Assembly: GCA_965116235.1 (NCBI GenBank)
Contig: OZ220496.1
Coordinates: forward strand, 2,790,001 to 2,854,000
DNA length: 64,000 nucleotides
DNA from: MPNP01 sp965116235
GTDB taxonomy: Bacteria; Pseudomonadota; Alphaproteobacteria; Rhodobacterales; Rhodobacteraceae
Direction: 5' to 3'
Position numbers and translations under genes: made by a program. Below are positions 26,715 to 35,662 of this stretch, one piece after another; within the stretch, counting starts at the first letter, position 1; each line of letters begins with the position of its first letter. The notes beneath the pieces are model-generated. The model saw only the letters and a list, made by a program, of their open reading frames with translations. It made no database searches and was not told where the DNA came from.

Positions 26715-27989
26715 CTACGCTTTTTCGATTATGTAGTCCATGAGCGACGGGATACCCGGTTCCCAGCAGTCGGCTGCCATGCCGTCCCAGATATATCCCT
26801 TGTGCCGCATGAAGCGCCATCGTGCCATCGTCTGTTCCGGCCCTAGACCATCCAGTACTCGCTTCAGCTGGTTCGTATCCACCCGACCGTCGTGACTGCG
26901 AAAGGTCAGCGCTACATCCAGAGCCACTTTCAACCCATCAGGCAACTCCATGAATTCCCAGCGACGGCGAGCATAATAACGCTGCCGCGTGTCATACGCG
27001 GCAGCGTTAGCCGTACGACACTCGGTTGGACCGAAATGCTTGCTCTCGGCCTGTATCACCGCATCAAAGGCAACGGACCCGTAAAGCTGCAAGAAATAGG
27101 GATAGCCATCCGTCATGCCAACAAGATCTGCAATTGCCGTTGCATCACACGATATGCCCACAGCGGCTAGCGGGCGGGCTACAACATCGGTCGCGGCAAT
27201 GGTGTCAAGACAGCCTAGGGGGAGATCAATGCCACGATCCCAGAAACTGGCGCCAGCCTGATCAAGGCTGTCCACCAAGCCCGGCGTACCGGCCAGTACC
27301 AGAGCGATGGGCATGCGTTCGCCGGCTTCCAGTACCGCATTAAGCAAAACACGCAGGGCATCCGGTTCTACCATGTGGGCCTCATCAAGGGTAATCAGCA
27401 GCGGACCAGCTAAGCGCAGGAGAGACTCCGATTCGGTGCGATCCGAACGCTCTGGCAAGGTCAGGGTTACCGACCCGAGACCCATCGTGATGTGAGCCTC
27501 CTTTGGCTGCATTGACTCAATATCACGCATCAGCTCCGTATGCTGGATGCGAGAGCGTTTTAGCCAGCTCCAGACCCGATCCCAAGCGGTATCAAGCGGC
27601 TTGGTCGCATCCGATGTGCTGCCGGTTATCTCAATCGTTGGTCGAAAGAGAGTGCGATGCATACCCTCCTTCGTTGTGACCGCATTGGCTGACAAGGGCA
27701 ACAGGATATCCGGCTCCGGTCGCGAGCGTATAGTCTGGCGCAGAGCATTGAGGAGCACCGTCTTGCCTGTTCCACGTGGCCCGTAAATATACAGGAAATC
27801 GGGTCCAGTTCGGTCTGCAATGGTCGTCAAAGGCCGCAACTGATGGACCGTTCGTGCCAGCACCGAATCAATCGCCGGTCGCTGGCCCATAAAGGGGGGT
27901 GGCTTGGCAATGCCCGGAACAAACGGGTTGTCGGTCATCGCATTTGCGTCGGTCGGTCCTGCCACTGATTCCCTCTTCCCGCTCGTCAT
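26715..27989 (-). CDS. AAA-type ATPase (ExeA/Orc1-like), function unknown
   Basis: A P-loop ATPase of about 424 residues. Walker A GPRGTGKT is near residue 64, Walker B LLITLDEAH near residue 200, followed by a sensor-type LVLAGTPGLVDSL and a DGYPYFLQLYG segment. The last 80 residues look like a winged-helix domain (DGRVDTNQLKRVLDGLG). Such stand-alone ATPases resemble the ATP-binding parts of ExeA and archaeal Orc1/Cdc6 proteins; the cellular task is not known. The frame extends to 28115, but ATG 27989 or 27938 is more plausible because the extra N-terminal part has no resemblance to the family. It lies 78 bases outside repeat module A. Confidence 0.75.
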   Translation of the reverse strand: MTSGKRESVAGPTDANAMTDNPFVPGIAKPPPFMGQRPAIDSVLARTVHQLRPLTTIADRTGPDFLYIYGPRGTGKTVLLNALRQTIRSRPEPDILLPLSANAVTTKEGMHRTLFRPTIEITGSTSDATKPLDTAWDRVWSWLKRSRIQHTELMRDIESMQPKEAHITMGLGSVTLTLPERSDRTESESLLRLAGPLLITLDEAHMVEPDALRVLLNAVLEAGERMPIALVLAGTPGLVDSLDQAGASFWDRGIDLPLGCLDTIAATDVVARPLAAVGISCDATAIADLVGMTDGYPYFLQLYGSVAFDAVIQAESKHFGPTECRTANAAAYDTRQRYYARRRWEFMELPDGLKVALDVALTFRSHDGRVDTNQLKRVLDGLGPEQTMARWRFMRHKGYIWDGMAADCWEPGIPSLMDYIIEKA

Positions 27990-28473
27990 CTGTCGTACCA
28001 ATATAGACAAACACCCATTCAAACGCAAGATAACAGCACGCCAGCCATGCGAGCCATCCAAGCTGGAATCAGCCGGTCCTGTTCGGAAGATTACAGCTAT
28101 CTGGTTTGGCCTCATGCGCCATGAGTCAGGTAAAATGACTGGCGTCCCAGTGATGTGCGCCAGCGTTCAGCATAACGATATCCAAGAACATGCTGACATG
28201 ATACAACCAGCCATCAGCCGATCGGTTCGCAACAGGGCAGAAACGACTGGCCGGAGATCAGAAGCATAAACCGTTCATTGGGCCAAGCGTCGGAAGCCGA
28301 TGAATCATCCGAAGCTTTGCCCCCTTCGCCCAACTTCGGAAGTTTGGCACACCAGACCAGCATGGCAACTGCCAAGCGGAAAATCACTAGAATTAAGCAA
28401 GAGGCTGTCAGTGATGTGAGTGTTAGTAGCGGTTGAAAATGCATTCCAGAAAGGATGGACAGTTTGCAATTCC
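27990..28473. other. Intergenic region between the AAA ATPase and the FAD monooxygenase
   Basis: About 480 bases with no supported gene. A 76-codon minus-strand frame (28444-28214) has a hydrophobic start but no ribosome binding site or family resemblance. I see no repeat or insertion-sequence end here. Confidence 0.35.
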
Positions 28474-29652
28474 CTAATGTCTCCCGCTGACCGGCGCGTA
28501 GAGATTGTCATAACTTGAAGCAATCAAGCGCGGACAGTGCTTGTGGATTCGCGAAAGCAGAAGCGTTCTCATCGAGTGATAAAACGAATTGTGATGTCGA
28601 TTGACGAATGCTTGAAGATTGCTGCCTCTTACAACTTGGCCAATTCTCCTCTGCCTTGATTTCTTGAACTTGTCAAAGGCCTCCTTTGGGGTGGTTGACC
28701 CCGCTATGGCTGAAGCCAGCACCCATCCGTCCTCGATGGCCATGTTCCCTCCTTGGGCCAGAAACGGCAATAATGGATGAAGAGCATCACCGATCAGGCA
28801 AGTGTTCTCGACAGACCAAACCGGATGCACTCGGCTAGGACGGAGATCGTAATATCGTTGACCAGTGCTGGCCTCAGCGATATCAATGGTCGATTGAAAC
28901 CGATCCAGCAACGCCGAAAGCTCGTCAAGGGCCTTGCTTGCAGGTTTTGACGCCGGAACAACGGCGACAAGATTCAGAAATCTTCCCTTGTTGATCGGAT
29001 ACGCCACTGTGTGACAGGTTCTCGTATAGGTGAGAGTAACCTGTGCAAGGCTAAGGCTGCCATGATCCGGTATCTCATTCATGGGAACAACCATGCGCAA
29101 GGCAGAGTATGAAGACCTTGAATTTCTGTGTCCTGGATTGACAAGCCGGTTCACCCGCGAAGCCACCCCGTCCGCTCCCACGAGAATCTGGGGAAAATGA
29201 CAGGTGCCATTCGCCCGTCTAACACCGTACCGATCACCTTCTAGCGGAAATTCAACAACATTTTCGTTAAAATGGACGACAACCCCCAGATTGCGAGCAT
29301 GCTCGATGAGCACATCAAGTAACTCCCCCCGCTCCAAGGTGAGGTATCCCAAATTCCATTCGTCGCGAAATTTGCCGACATCCAGACGAAACAAGTCATG
29401 TACGACCGCCGAATCTCTGACCACAATGTGATTGATAACGTTCGCAATTGCAGCAAGCTGGTCGTTGAGACCAAGTCGGGCGAGCAGATACGAGGCATTC
29501 GGGGTAATCTGAATACCCATGCCGCCAGTCTGTGGAGAACTCCTTTTTTCAATCACTACGGATTTAATTCCTAACCTGGCCAGGGAAATGGCCAGTGTCA
29601 AACCGGCAAGCCCACAGCCTACAATGACGATGTCATGCAATGTTCTGCTCAC
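28474..29652 (-). CDS. FAD-dependent monooxygenase (salicylate-hydroxylase-like)
   Basis: A class A flavin monooxygenase of about 392 residues that should hydroxylate a small, probably aromatic, substrate using NAD(P)H and O2. The N-terminal FAD site is HDIVIVGCGLAGLTLAISLA with GxGxxG; the DG motif appears as VGADGVASRVNRLV, and the GD motif as CLIGDALHPLLPFLAQGG. The open frame extends to 29775, but the first 41 residues do not belong to the fold, so I prefer GTG at 29652, five codons before the first beta-strand. The substrate cannot be read from the sequence. It is separated by about 270 bases from the divergent agmatinase cluster. Confidence 0.85.
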   Translation of the reverse strand: MSRTLHDIVIVGCGLAGLTLAISLARLGIKSVVIEKRSSPQTGGMGIQITPNASYLLARLGLNDQLAAIANVINHIVVRDSAVVHDLFRLDVGKFRDEWNLGYLTLERGELLDVLIEHARNLGVVVHFNENVVEFPLEGDRYGVRRANGTCHFPQILVGADGVASRVNRLVNPGHRNSRSSYSALRMVVPMNEIPDHGSLSLAQVTLTYTRTCHTVAYPINKGRFLNLVAVVPASKPASKALDELSALLDRFQSTIDIAEASTGQRYYDLRPSRVHPVWSVENTCLIGDALHPLLPFLAQGGNMAIEDGWVLASAIAGSTTPKEAFDKFKKSRQRRIGQVVRGSNLQAFVNRHHNSFYHSMRTLLLSRIHKHCPRLIASSYDNLYAPVSGRH

Positions 29653-29923
29653 AACATTAGATCCATAAATTCCAGTACTGCAGACCGCATGAAGATAACG
29701 ACACAGGTCACAACACCCAGATAATCGACACCACCCAGACTCAACCGAAGATAAATCAACATTCAAGCCATTCATATTTGCTCGACACGAGAGGTTGCAC
29801 CGCTGCTAACACTTTACGTGATGAAAACAATCTTTGACAATGTCTCCAGTTTTTGAATAACCGCTCATGTACGTTATGATTTAGTCGTCAGCAATTGTTA
29901 GAGACAATCGGGGGTCGGATTTC

Positions 29924-30097
29924 GTGCTTGTTATCGGTGGAATCTTGGTGGGAATCGCTCTGGGGCTACGCAAGGCAAAAAAGAGACAGGGCTCAAGCTG
30001 GGACTTCGTTCATCATGCTGTTGTATATGCCATAGCTTGGGGTCTTCTGGCATGGATGCTAACCTTGATCCTCGGTTGGTACGATGTGTACATGTAG
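29924..30097 (+). CDS. Small membrane protein (57 residues)
   Basis: GTG at 29924 opens a 57-codon frame ending TAG at 30095-30097. The product starts VLVIGGILVGIALGLRKAKKRQG, continues through a soluble turn, and has a second hydrophobic helix AIAWGLLAWMLTLILGW. Two membrane segments joined by a basic loop match short hypothetical proteins I recall from Rhodobacterales. A G-rich stretch 10 bases upstream could serve as ribosome binding site. The ureohydrolase gene follows 36 bases later. Confidence 0.6.
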   Translation: MLVIGGILVGIALGLRKAKKRQGSSWDFVHHAVVYAIAWGLLAWMLTLILGWYDVYM

Positions 30098-30133
30098 TCT
30101 GCACGACCGAAACTTCGTTGACAGGAATCGCGG

Positions 30134-31075
30134 ATGACAATTGATCGCAAGGACAGCATTGGAGAATTTGGCTATCTTGACCTGAAGAGTTATACTGGCA
30201 TCCCCACATTCCTTGCTCAGCCCTATGCCCGAAACTTGGCCAATGCCGATGTTGTGGTGACCGGCGTTCCCTTTGACTGTGCAACGAGTGACAGACCTGG
30301 CGCACGGTTCGGTCCCAAGGCCATTCGGGAGGCTTCCATTGGACTGAGCTTTGACGCTCCTTATGGCTGGAAGCTGCACCCGTTTAACGGGGTTAGAGTT
30401 GTTGATGGCGGCAATCTGGCTTGGTCACATGGCAAGATCAGTGAGTTTCCCGGGCAACTCGAGCAGCACATTTCAAAGATCATTGCTAACGATGTTGCCG
30501 TACTGAGTCTGGGAGGAGACCACTATGTATCTTATCCTATTCTCAGGGCGCATGCCCAGAAGCACGGCCCATTGTCCCTGCTGCAATTTGATGCTCACAC
30601 CGACACATGGGCTGAAGATGATCCCGCCAGCATTGATCATGGGACGATGTTTCGACTGGCCATCGATGAAGGAATCATAAATCCTCATAAATCAGTTCAG
30701 GTAGGGATTCGAACCGTTAACGCCGAGACAACGGAAATGAATATTCTGGACGCTGATACGGTCCACTCTTCAACCCCAGGCACGATAGCCAAGAAGATCA
30801 CGCGGCTGTTGGGCGATCATCCCACCTATCTGACCTTTGACATTGACGCGTTGGACCCTGCCTACGCACCTGGTACCGGGACACCCGTTTGGGGCGGGTT
30901 GAGTTCAGCACAGGCGTCCATGATCCTTCGCAATTTGCGTGGCATCAACCTGGTTGGCATGGACATTGTCGAAGTGTCGCCGCCATATGACCATTCCAAC
31001 ATTACGGCCATCGCCGGAGCCCATGTTGCCATGGACCTGATCTGTCTGTGGGCATCCAGAAGGAAAGCGATTTGA
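30134..31075 (+). CDS. Agmatinase-type ureohydrolase
   Basis: A manganese ureohydrolase of 313 residues that releases urea from agmatine or a related guanidino compound. All metal-ligand motifs are present: SLGGDHYVSYP, LLQFDAHTDTW and YLTFDIDALDPAYAPGTG. The N-terminal TSDRPGARFGPKAIRE and the C-terminal GMDIVEVSPPYDHSNITA agree with the agmatinase branch, although guanidinobutyrase and guanidinopropionase look very similar. It begins a co-directional run with the alcohol dehydrogenase (56 bases later) and the enolase-superfamily dehydratase. Confidence 0.88.
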   Translation: MTIDRKDSIGEFGYLDLKSYTGIPTFLAQPYARNLANADVVVTGVPFDCATSDRPGARFGPKAIREASIGLSFDAPYGWKLHPFNGVRVVDGGNLAWSHGKISEFPGQLEQHISKIIANDVAVLSLGGDHYVSYPILRAHAQKHGPLSLLQFDAHTDTWAEDDPASIDHGTMFRLAIDEGIINPHKSVQVGIRTVNAETTEMNILDADTVHSSTPGTIAKKITRLLGDHPTYLTFDIDALDPAYAPGTGTPVWGGLSSAQASMILRNLRGINLVGMDIVEVSPPYDHSNITAIAGAHVAMDLICLWASRRKAI

Positions 31076-31130
31076 TCAAGCACTTGCACTGGCGTAAGGA
31101 CATGGCGACTCATTATTCGGAATCGATAGC

Positions 31131-32210
31131 ATGAAAGCCGCTGTTTGCAAGGAATTTGGCCGACCTTTGGTTGTTGAGGACGTTCACCTGAGATCGATCA
31201 GAGAGAATGAAGTCAAGGTCAAGATTATGGCCTGCGCCATTTGCCACTCAGACATTTCATGCATGGAGGGGGCCTGGGGAGGTGACTTGCCGGCAGTGTA
31301 TGGACATGAGGCATCTGGGGTCGTCCTTGAAGTTGGCATCGACGTTCTAGACTGTAAGCTCGGCGATCACGTGCTTGTAACCCTGATTAGAGCTTGTGGT
31401 GATTGCATATCTTGCGGGAACGAAAGTTTTGTGACTTGTGAAGAGCCCTACCATCGATTGGAACAAAGCCCGCTCATTAACAGTGCGGGACATCCGATAG
31501 AGCATGGCCTTGGCACAGCGGCTTTTGCCGAAGAAGCCATCATCCATCACTCCCAGATACACAAGATACCCTCCAGCCTTCCGTTTGATGTTGCCTCTCT
31601 CCTCTCGTGTGGAGTCATTACGGGGTTTGGTGCAGTTCGGAATACGGCAAACATAGAGGCGGGATGTTCAGTTGCCGTGATCGGTGTTGGGGGTGTCGGG
31701 CTGAACGCCATTCAAGGCGCGAAAATTTGCGGAGCGGACAGAATTGTCGCCGTCGATCTTAGCCATGAACGGCTCAAGCAGGCCCAAGAGCTCGGAGCAA
31801 CAGATTTGATCGTTGCAAGCGATACCACTCACAGGGCGATTCGGCAACTGACTGAAGGACGGGGTGTCAATTATGCTTTTGTTACCGCAGGAGTAGGCGA
31901 GATTTATAATTCGGCCATCAAGTGTCTAGCTCCCAAGGGCGAGCTCATTGCTGTCGGGATGCCGCCATCTGATTTCAAGGGAGAATGGTCGCCCGTGAAT
32001 CTGGCTTATCTGGGACAGTCCATCAAAGGGTCGAAGATGGGTGATACCGTATTGAAAAAGGACATTCCCTATCTCTTGGAACTCTACAAGAACGCTGAGT
32101 TGAAGTTGGATCAGCTAATCTCGCACCGTTACAAGCTTGAGGATATCAATCGGGCAATTGACGAAGTGAGGCACGGCGCTGTTGCTCGTAATGTGATCTG
32201 TTTCGATTAG
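31131..32210 (+). CDS. Zinc-dependent alcohol dehydrogenase (MDR family)
   Basis: A 359-residue medium-chain dehydrogenase. The catalytic zinc site is represented by CAICHSDISCMEG and GHEASGVVLEVG; part of the structural-zinc loop is present as CGDCISCGNESFVTC. The Rossmann dinucleotide-binding segment is VAVIGVGGVGLNAIQGAKI. It should oxidise an alcohol or sugar alcohol with NAD; the substrate is not evident. The next gene starts 6 bases after its stop, so it probably works in the same sugar-acid pathway. Confidence 0.88.
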   Translation: MKAAVCKEFGRPLVVEDVHLRSIRENEVKVKIMACAICHSDISCMEGAWGGDLPAVYGHEASGVVLEVGIDVLDCKLGDHVLVTLIRACGDCISCGNESFVTCEEPYHRLEQSPLINSAGHPIEHGLGTAAFAEEAIIHHSQIHKIPSSLPFDVASLLSCGVITGFGAVRNTANIEAGCSVAVIGVGGVGLNAIQGAKICGADRIVAVDLSHERLKQAQELGATDLIVASDTTHRAIRQLTEGRGVNYAFVTAGVGEIYNSAIKCLAPKGELIAVGMPPSDFKGEWSPVNLAYLGQSIKGSKMGDTVLKKDIPYLLELYKNAELKLDQLISHRYKLEDINRAIDEVRHGAVARNVICFD

Positions 32211-32215
32211 GCACC

Positions 32216-33460
32216 ATGCAACTTGATGATCTCGCAATATTCGTGGTGGAAAACCAGCCTCCGGGTTGGGGTGGCCGGTATTTTATCTTTGTCAAGCTCT
32301 CAACCAAGTGCGGGCTTGCCGGTTACGGAGAAGTGTATGCGGCATCTGTTGGTCCACCAGCCATGCGAGCCGTCATTGAAGATGTCTTTGAGAGGCATGT
32401 TCAGGGTCATCATCCGAGGGATGTTGAGCTGATGTATCGCCGGGCCTATTCTGCAGGCTTCTCGCAAAGACCCGACCCAACAGTCATGGGTGCTTTCTCG
32501 GGGTTAGAGATGGCCTGCTGGGACATAATGGGCAAAGCCCACAATCTACCCGTTTATTCATTCTTGGGTGGGTTGGTTAACCCTAGAATCAGGACTTACA
32601 GTTACATTTACCCTCTGCCACATCATGACCCGATATCATTTTGGTCGAACCCCGAGGCAACCGCTGAGTCAGCCAATGCCATGATCGAACGGGGATTCAC
32701 GGCAATGAAGTTTGATCCTGCGGGCCCATATACGATCCGCGGCGGACATCAACCTTCTCAGTACGATCTTGAAAGTTCATTTGAGTTCTGCCAAACCTTG
32801 CGAAGGGCTGTCGGAAACAGGGCTGACATTCTTTTCGGGACACATGGACAATTTACGACTGGCGGCGCAATTCGGCTGGCAAGAATGTTGGAAGAGTTCT
32901 CGCCTCTATGGCTGGAGGAACCGATTCCACCAGATAATCTGGATGAATTCGTCAAAGTGGCTCAATCCTGCAGTATCCCCATTGCAGCTGGTGAAAGACT
33001 CACGACCAAGGTTGAGTTTGCGGCACTGCTAAAGTCGGGCGGTGCCTCGATCCTGCAACCGGCTCTCGGTCGTTCTGGCGGAATTCTGGAAACAAAGAAA
33101 ATTGCCGCGATTGCCGAGGTATACAACGCTTCGATCGCACCCCACCTCTACGCTGGCCCAATCGAATGGGCCGCCAACATTCAACTTGCAGCCTGCATAC
33201 CCAATTTTCTCCTGCTTGAAGCGATTGGCACCGGCGGTGAGTTTCACCGTCAATTGATCGGTGATGGTCCCGTATGGGATCAGGGCTACGTCATCCCGCC
33301 GAATGGTCCGGGTTTGGGGATTGAACTGGATGAAGATCTCGCCCGATCGCATCCCTACAAAGGCACGCAACTGCATCTTGAAATGCAGGAAGAACCCTGC
33401 CAGTATGAACGACCGAACAACTTTCTTGGCGGAGCCCCACCAATGAAACCGCGGAGTTGA
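32216..33460 (+). CDS. Mandelate racemase / muconate lactonizing enzyme family dehydratase
   Basis: An enolase-superfamily enzyme of 414 residues, probably a sugar-acid dehydratase. The capping domain (1-130) is followed by a TIM barrel with metal ligands in PLWLEEPIPPDN and IAAGERLTTK and a catalytic-type His in SIAPHLYAG. The position that carries a metal-binding Asp in many relatives reads ILFGTHGQF here. A nearby 2-dehydro-3-deoxygalactonokinase gene (34197) makes a galactonate-like substrate plausible, but this is inference from context. It ends the run that starts at 29924, and a strong hairpin lies 48 bases after the stop. Confidence 0.85.
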   Translation: MQLDDLAIFVVENQPPGWGGRYFIFVKLSTKCGLAGYGEVYAASVGPPAMRAVIEDVFERHVQGHHPRDVELMYRRAYSAGFSQRPDPTVMGAFSGLEMACWDIMGKAHNLPVYSFLGGLVNPRIRTYSYIYPLPHHDPISFWSNPEATAESANAMIERGFTAMKFDPAGPYTIRGGHQPSQYDLESSFEFCQTLRRAVGNRADILFGTHGQFTTGGAIRLARMLEEFSPLWLEEPIPPDNLDEFVKVAQSCSIPIAAGERLTTKVEFAALLKSGGASILQPALGRSGGILETKKIAAIAEVYNASIAPHLYAGPIEWAANIQLAACIPNFLLLEAIGTGGEFHRQLIGDGPVWDQGYVIPPNGPGLGIELDEDLARSHPYKGTQLHLEMQEEPCQYERPNNFLGGAPPMKPRS

Positions 33461-33507
33461 CTACCCAGAAGACTACTTGACGAACTTGTACGCCAGGAGC
33501 AGATCGC

Positions 33508-33532
33508 GGCGGCACAAATCTTGTGTGCCGCC
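33508..33532 (+). terminator. Hairpin after the dehydratase gene
   Basis: GGCGGCACA (33508-33516) and TGTGCCGCC (33524-33532) form a perfect 9-bp, GC-rich stem with a 7-base loop. It lies 48 bases after the last gene of the agmatinase-ADH-dehydratase run. No T run follows, so the assignment as terminator is structural only. Confidence 0.6.
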
Positions 33533-34196
33533 AATGAATTCAACTCACAGCCAGTGAGTTCCTGGGTGCCGAGACAAAACGAGTGCCGGCGTTCAACCAG
33601 GTTTCGTATAGAATTGCATCACTGCAACGAGTAGAGAGTCCGAAATGCAATTTCACCGTAGCGACGAATGCATATAAAACCGGGTCATTAGCGCCTGTAT
33701 GAGCGCTTCGGCTGAGACATGTTTTCCTGAGCGCGACCATCGTGCTATGCAATCTGCCACAGCACCTCAATCGATCTTGGGGTATAGTGGCACAAACTGC
33801 ATGCAACAATTGATGTGCCGGCACATACGTACACTTTGCACTGCCACCGGGCTCAAGTTCATGATGCATCGGTCTTGCAGCACATCTCGACACCGCAAAC
33901 CCATGCAGGCCGTCACGGGAGATTATCGCTCTGCTACCAACCGGATCCAGGCCAAGATTATTCAGAAGGTTGCTATCCCGGACATCCTGCCAAAATCAAC
34001 AAGAAGCGAATCTCCGTCGAGCATTGACGAGATCTGCTGAGTCATTGCTTCTGGCGAATTTCAGGCAGCTGTAGAAATTCGACGACAACTTTTCGGCAAC
34101 GATCAGGCCCGTTGCTATTCGCCTCTTGTACCGATACATTCATGCAATAAGACAGAACATGGTTAATGACGCTACTGCCAAGACAATTTTTTCATC
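33533..34196 (+). other. Gene-poor stretch, possible IS5-type transposase remnant
   Basis: No intact gene is supported. Between about 33780 and 34130 fragments in changing plus-strand frames are reminiscent of an IS5-family transposase: KLHATIDVPAHT, then QVHDASVLQHI, then DYRSATNRIQ followed by IPDILPKS. The pieces are short, the frames shift several times, and no terminal inverted repeats were found, so this is a weak call. The rest of the stretch should contain the promoter of dgoK. Confidence 0.3.
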
Positions 34197-35123
34197 ATGA
34201 ACAATACTGGAAATTGGGTTGGAGTGGATTGGGGTACAACCAATGTCAGATACTGGTTGCTGACCCATGACAACCAGCTCATCAATGACAATTTCTCTTC
34301 AATGGGAATGAACTCCGTCCAGCCAAGCCAATACGAACAAATTCTCATTGATACGCTCCTGCAGTGGTTCTCCCTGGATGAACCGGTTGAAGTCATCGCG
34401 TGTGGAATGCTGGGCGCAGCCAATGGCTGGGTTGAAGTGCCTTATCAGCATACACCATGTGAACCCGTCTTGCCAGAGCGATTGCTCAAGGTAGAAACCC
34501 GACACACGGCACTGGATGTGCGCATAATTCCGGGAATTGCCAATTACAAACCCAACTTTGACGTCATGCGAGGCGAGGAGACACAGATTAGAGGCTTTTT
34601 GCATAAAGTCCCCGACTTTGAAGGCGTGTTGTGTTTGCCCGGCACCCACACGAAATGGGTCCATGTCAAGAATTCCCTGGTGGTCAGCTTTCAAACATTC
34701 TTGACGGGCGAACTGTTTGACCTCTTGAGCAAGCATTCGGTCCTGCGACACTCGGTTGACGCCGAATTGGAGAATGAAGAAGAATTCCAGACGGCCGTCG
34801 ATGAAACTCTGTCCCGGCCCGAACTTATGGCAAACAGGCTTTTCTCCGTACGAGCGAAGTCTCTGTTGGCCCAACAGGGAAAGGATGCAGCAACATCAAG
34901 CCTGATCGGGACCCTCATGGGAACAGAGCTGGCCGGTTCAAAGCCATACTGGCTCGGACAGGAAGTCGCCATAATCGGATCAGGGAAATTGACCAAACTG
35001 TATCAGAAGGGGTTGCAACTCACTGGTTTGGACCCCGAAGTGTTCGACTCCACCGAGTGCACCATCTTGGGCTTGGCCAAGACACGCGAAGATGCAAATG
35101 AGAGTCAGTCACTCTCGCTGTAA
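34197..35123 (+). CDS. dgoK: 2-dehydro-3-deoxygalactonokinase
   Basis: DgoK phosphorylates 2-keto-3-deoxygalactonate, the product of galactonate dehydration, in the De Ley-Doudoroff pathway. The 308-residue protein starts with the family motif WVGVDWGTTNVRYWLL, followed by VIACGMLGAANGWVEVPY, RGEETQIRGF and CLPGTHTKWVHV. No KDPGal aldolase gene is present in the window, so the pathway must be completed elsewhere. The gene converges on soxG with a 19-base overlap of coding ends. Confidence 0.9.
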   Translation: MNNTGNWVGVDWGTTNVRYWLLTHDNQLINDNFSSMGMNSVQPSQYEQILIDTLLQWFSLDEPVEVIACGMLGAANGWVEVPYQHTPCEPVLPERLLKVETRHTALDVRIIPGIANYKPNFDVMRGEETQIRGFLHKVPDFEGVLCLPGTHTKWVHVKNSLVVSFQTFLTGELFDLLSKHSVLRHSVDAELENEEEFQTAVDETLSRPELMANRLFSVRAKSLLAQQGKDAATSSLIGTLMGTELAGSKPYWLGQEVAIIGSGKLTKLYQKGLQLTGLDPEVFDSTECTILGLAKTREDANESQSLSL

Positions 35124-35662
35124 AAAACCGGCAAGTTGCCAAGTTGAGCCGAAGCCTTCAAGAGCTGTTCGACGTATTCGGTTTCAGAACGGCGGCACGC
35201 AATGTACCACAGAGATTCTTCAACGAGCCAGAAGGCCGCCGCAATCTGACCCAATCGGGTACGTCTGAACATGCCTTTCATAAATTTTTCTGGTGAGCAA
35301 TCAATTGGTGTATTCTTGGCCAAAATGTCACGAATGTGATCTCCGGTCAACTCAATTACAGACCTTGAGTTACTGACTTCACAAATCAAAACACTTGCGT
35401 TCTGAAGCGACTTTTCCAGATCCAACACAAGGTGTTCAACATTCTCAGGTGGAGCAAAAATCAGCAACTCATCGGGAGACATCCATGCCATTGACAGTTC
35501 GTCGGCAGTAGTTATCTTGCAGCGGTCTGGCAACTGAAGGCCCACAGTAGCTTCAATTTGATCTCTGACAAACTTTGAATTCAGATCACCACGAAACAGG
35601 ATCATTCCTGCTTCCTCAAGCACCCTGAAGGCGAACAGAGCTGAGGCTGACGCTTTAGCCAT
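35105..35662 (-). CDS. soxG: Sarcosine oxidase subunit gamma
   Basis: The gamma subunit of heterotetrameric sarcosine oxidase, 185 residues. It resembles a reduced GcvT-like fold: LPDRCKITTADELSMAWMSPDELL is quoted here as LPDRCKITTADELS, and the later part contains VIELTGDHIRDILAKNTPID and CRRSETEYVEQLL. It overlaps the end of soxA by 8 bases, so translation is probably coupled. It is the last gene of the operon soxB-soxD-soxA-soxG. Confidence 0.85.
   Translation of the reverse strand: MAKASASALFAFRVLEEAGMILFRGDLNSKFVRDQIEATVGLQLPDRCKITTADELSMAWMSPDELLIFAPPENVEHLVLDLEKSLQNASVLICEVSNSRSVIELTGDHIRDILAKNTPIDCSPEKFMKGMFRRTRLGQIAAAFWLVEESLWYIACRRSETEYVEQLLKASAQLGNLPVFYSESD

Noticed and set aside
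33540..33893. Minus-strand 117-codon frame near the end of the dehydratase gene
   Set aside because: It overlaps the hairpin region and the putative IS fossil antisense and has no domain or start signal.
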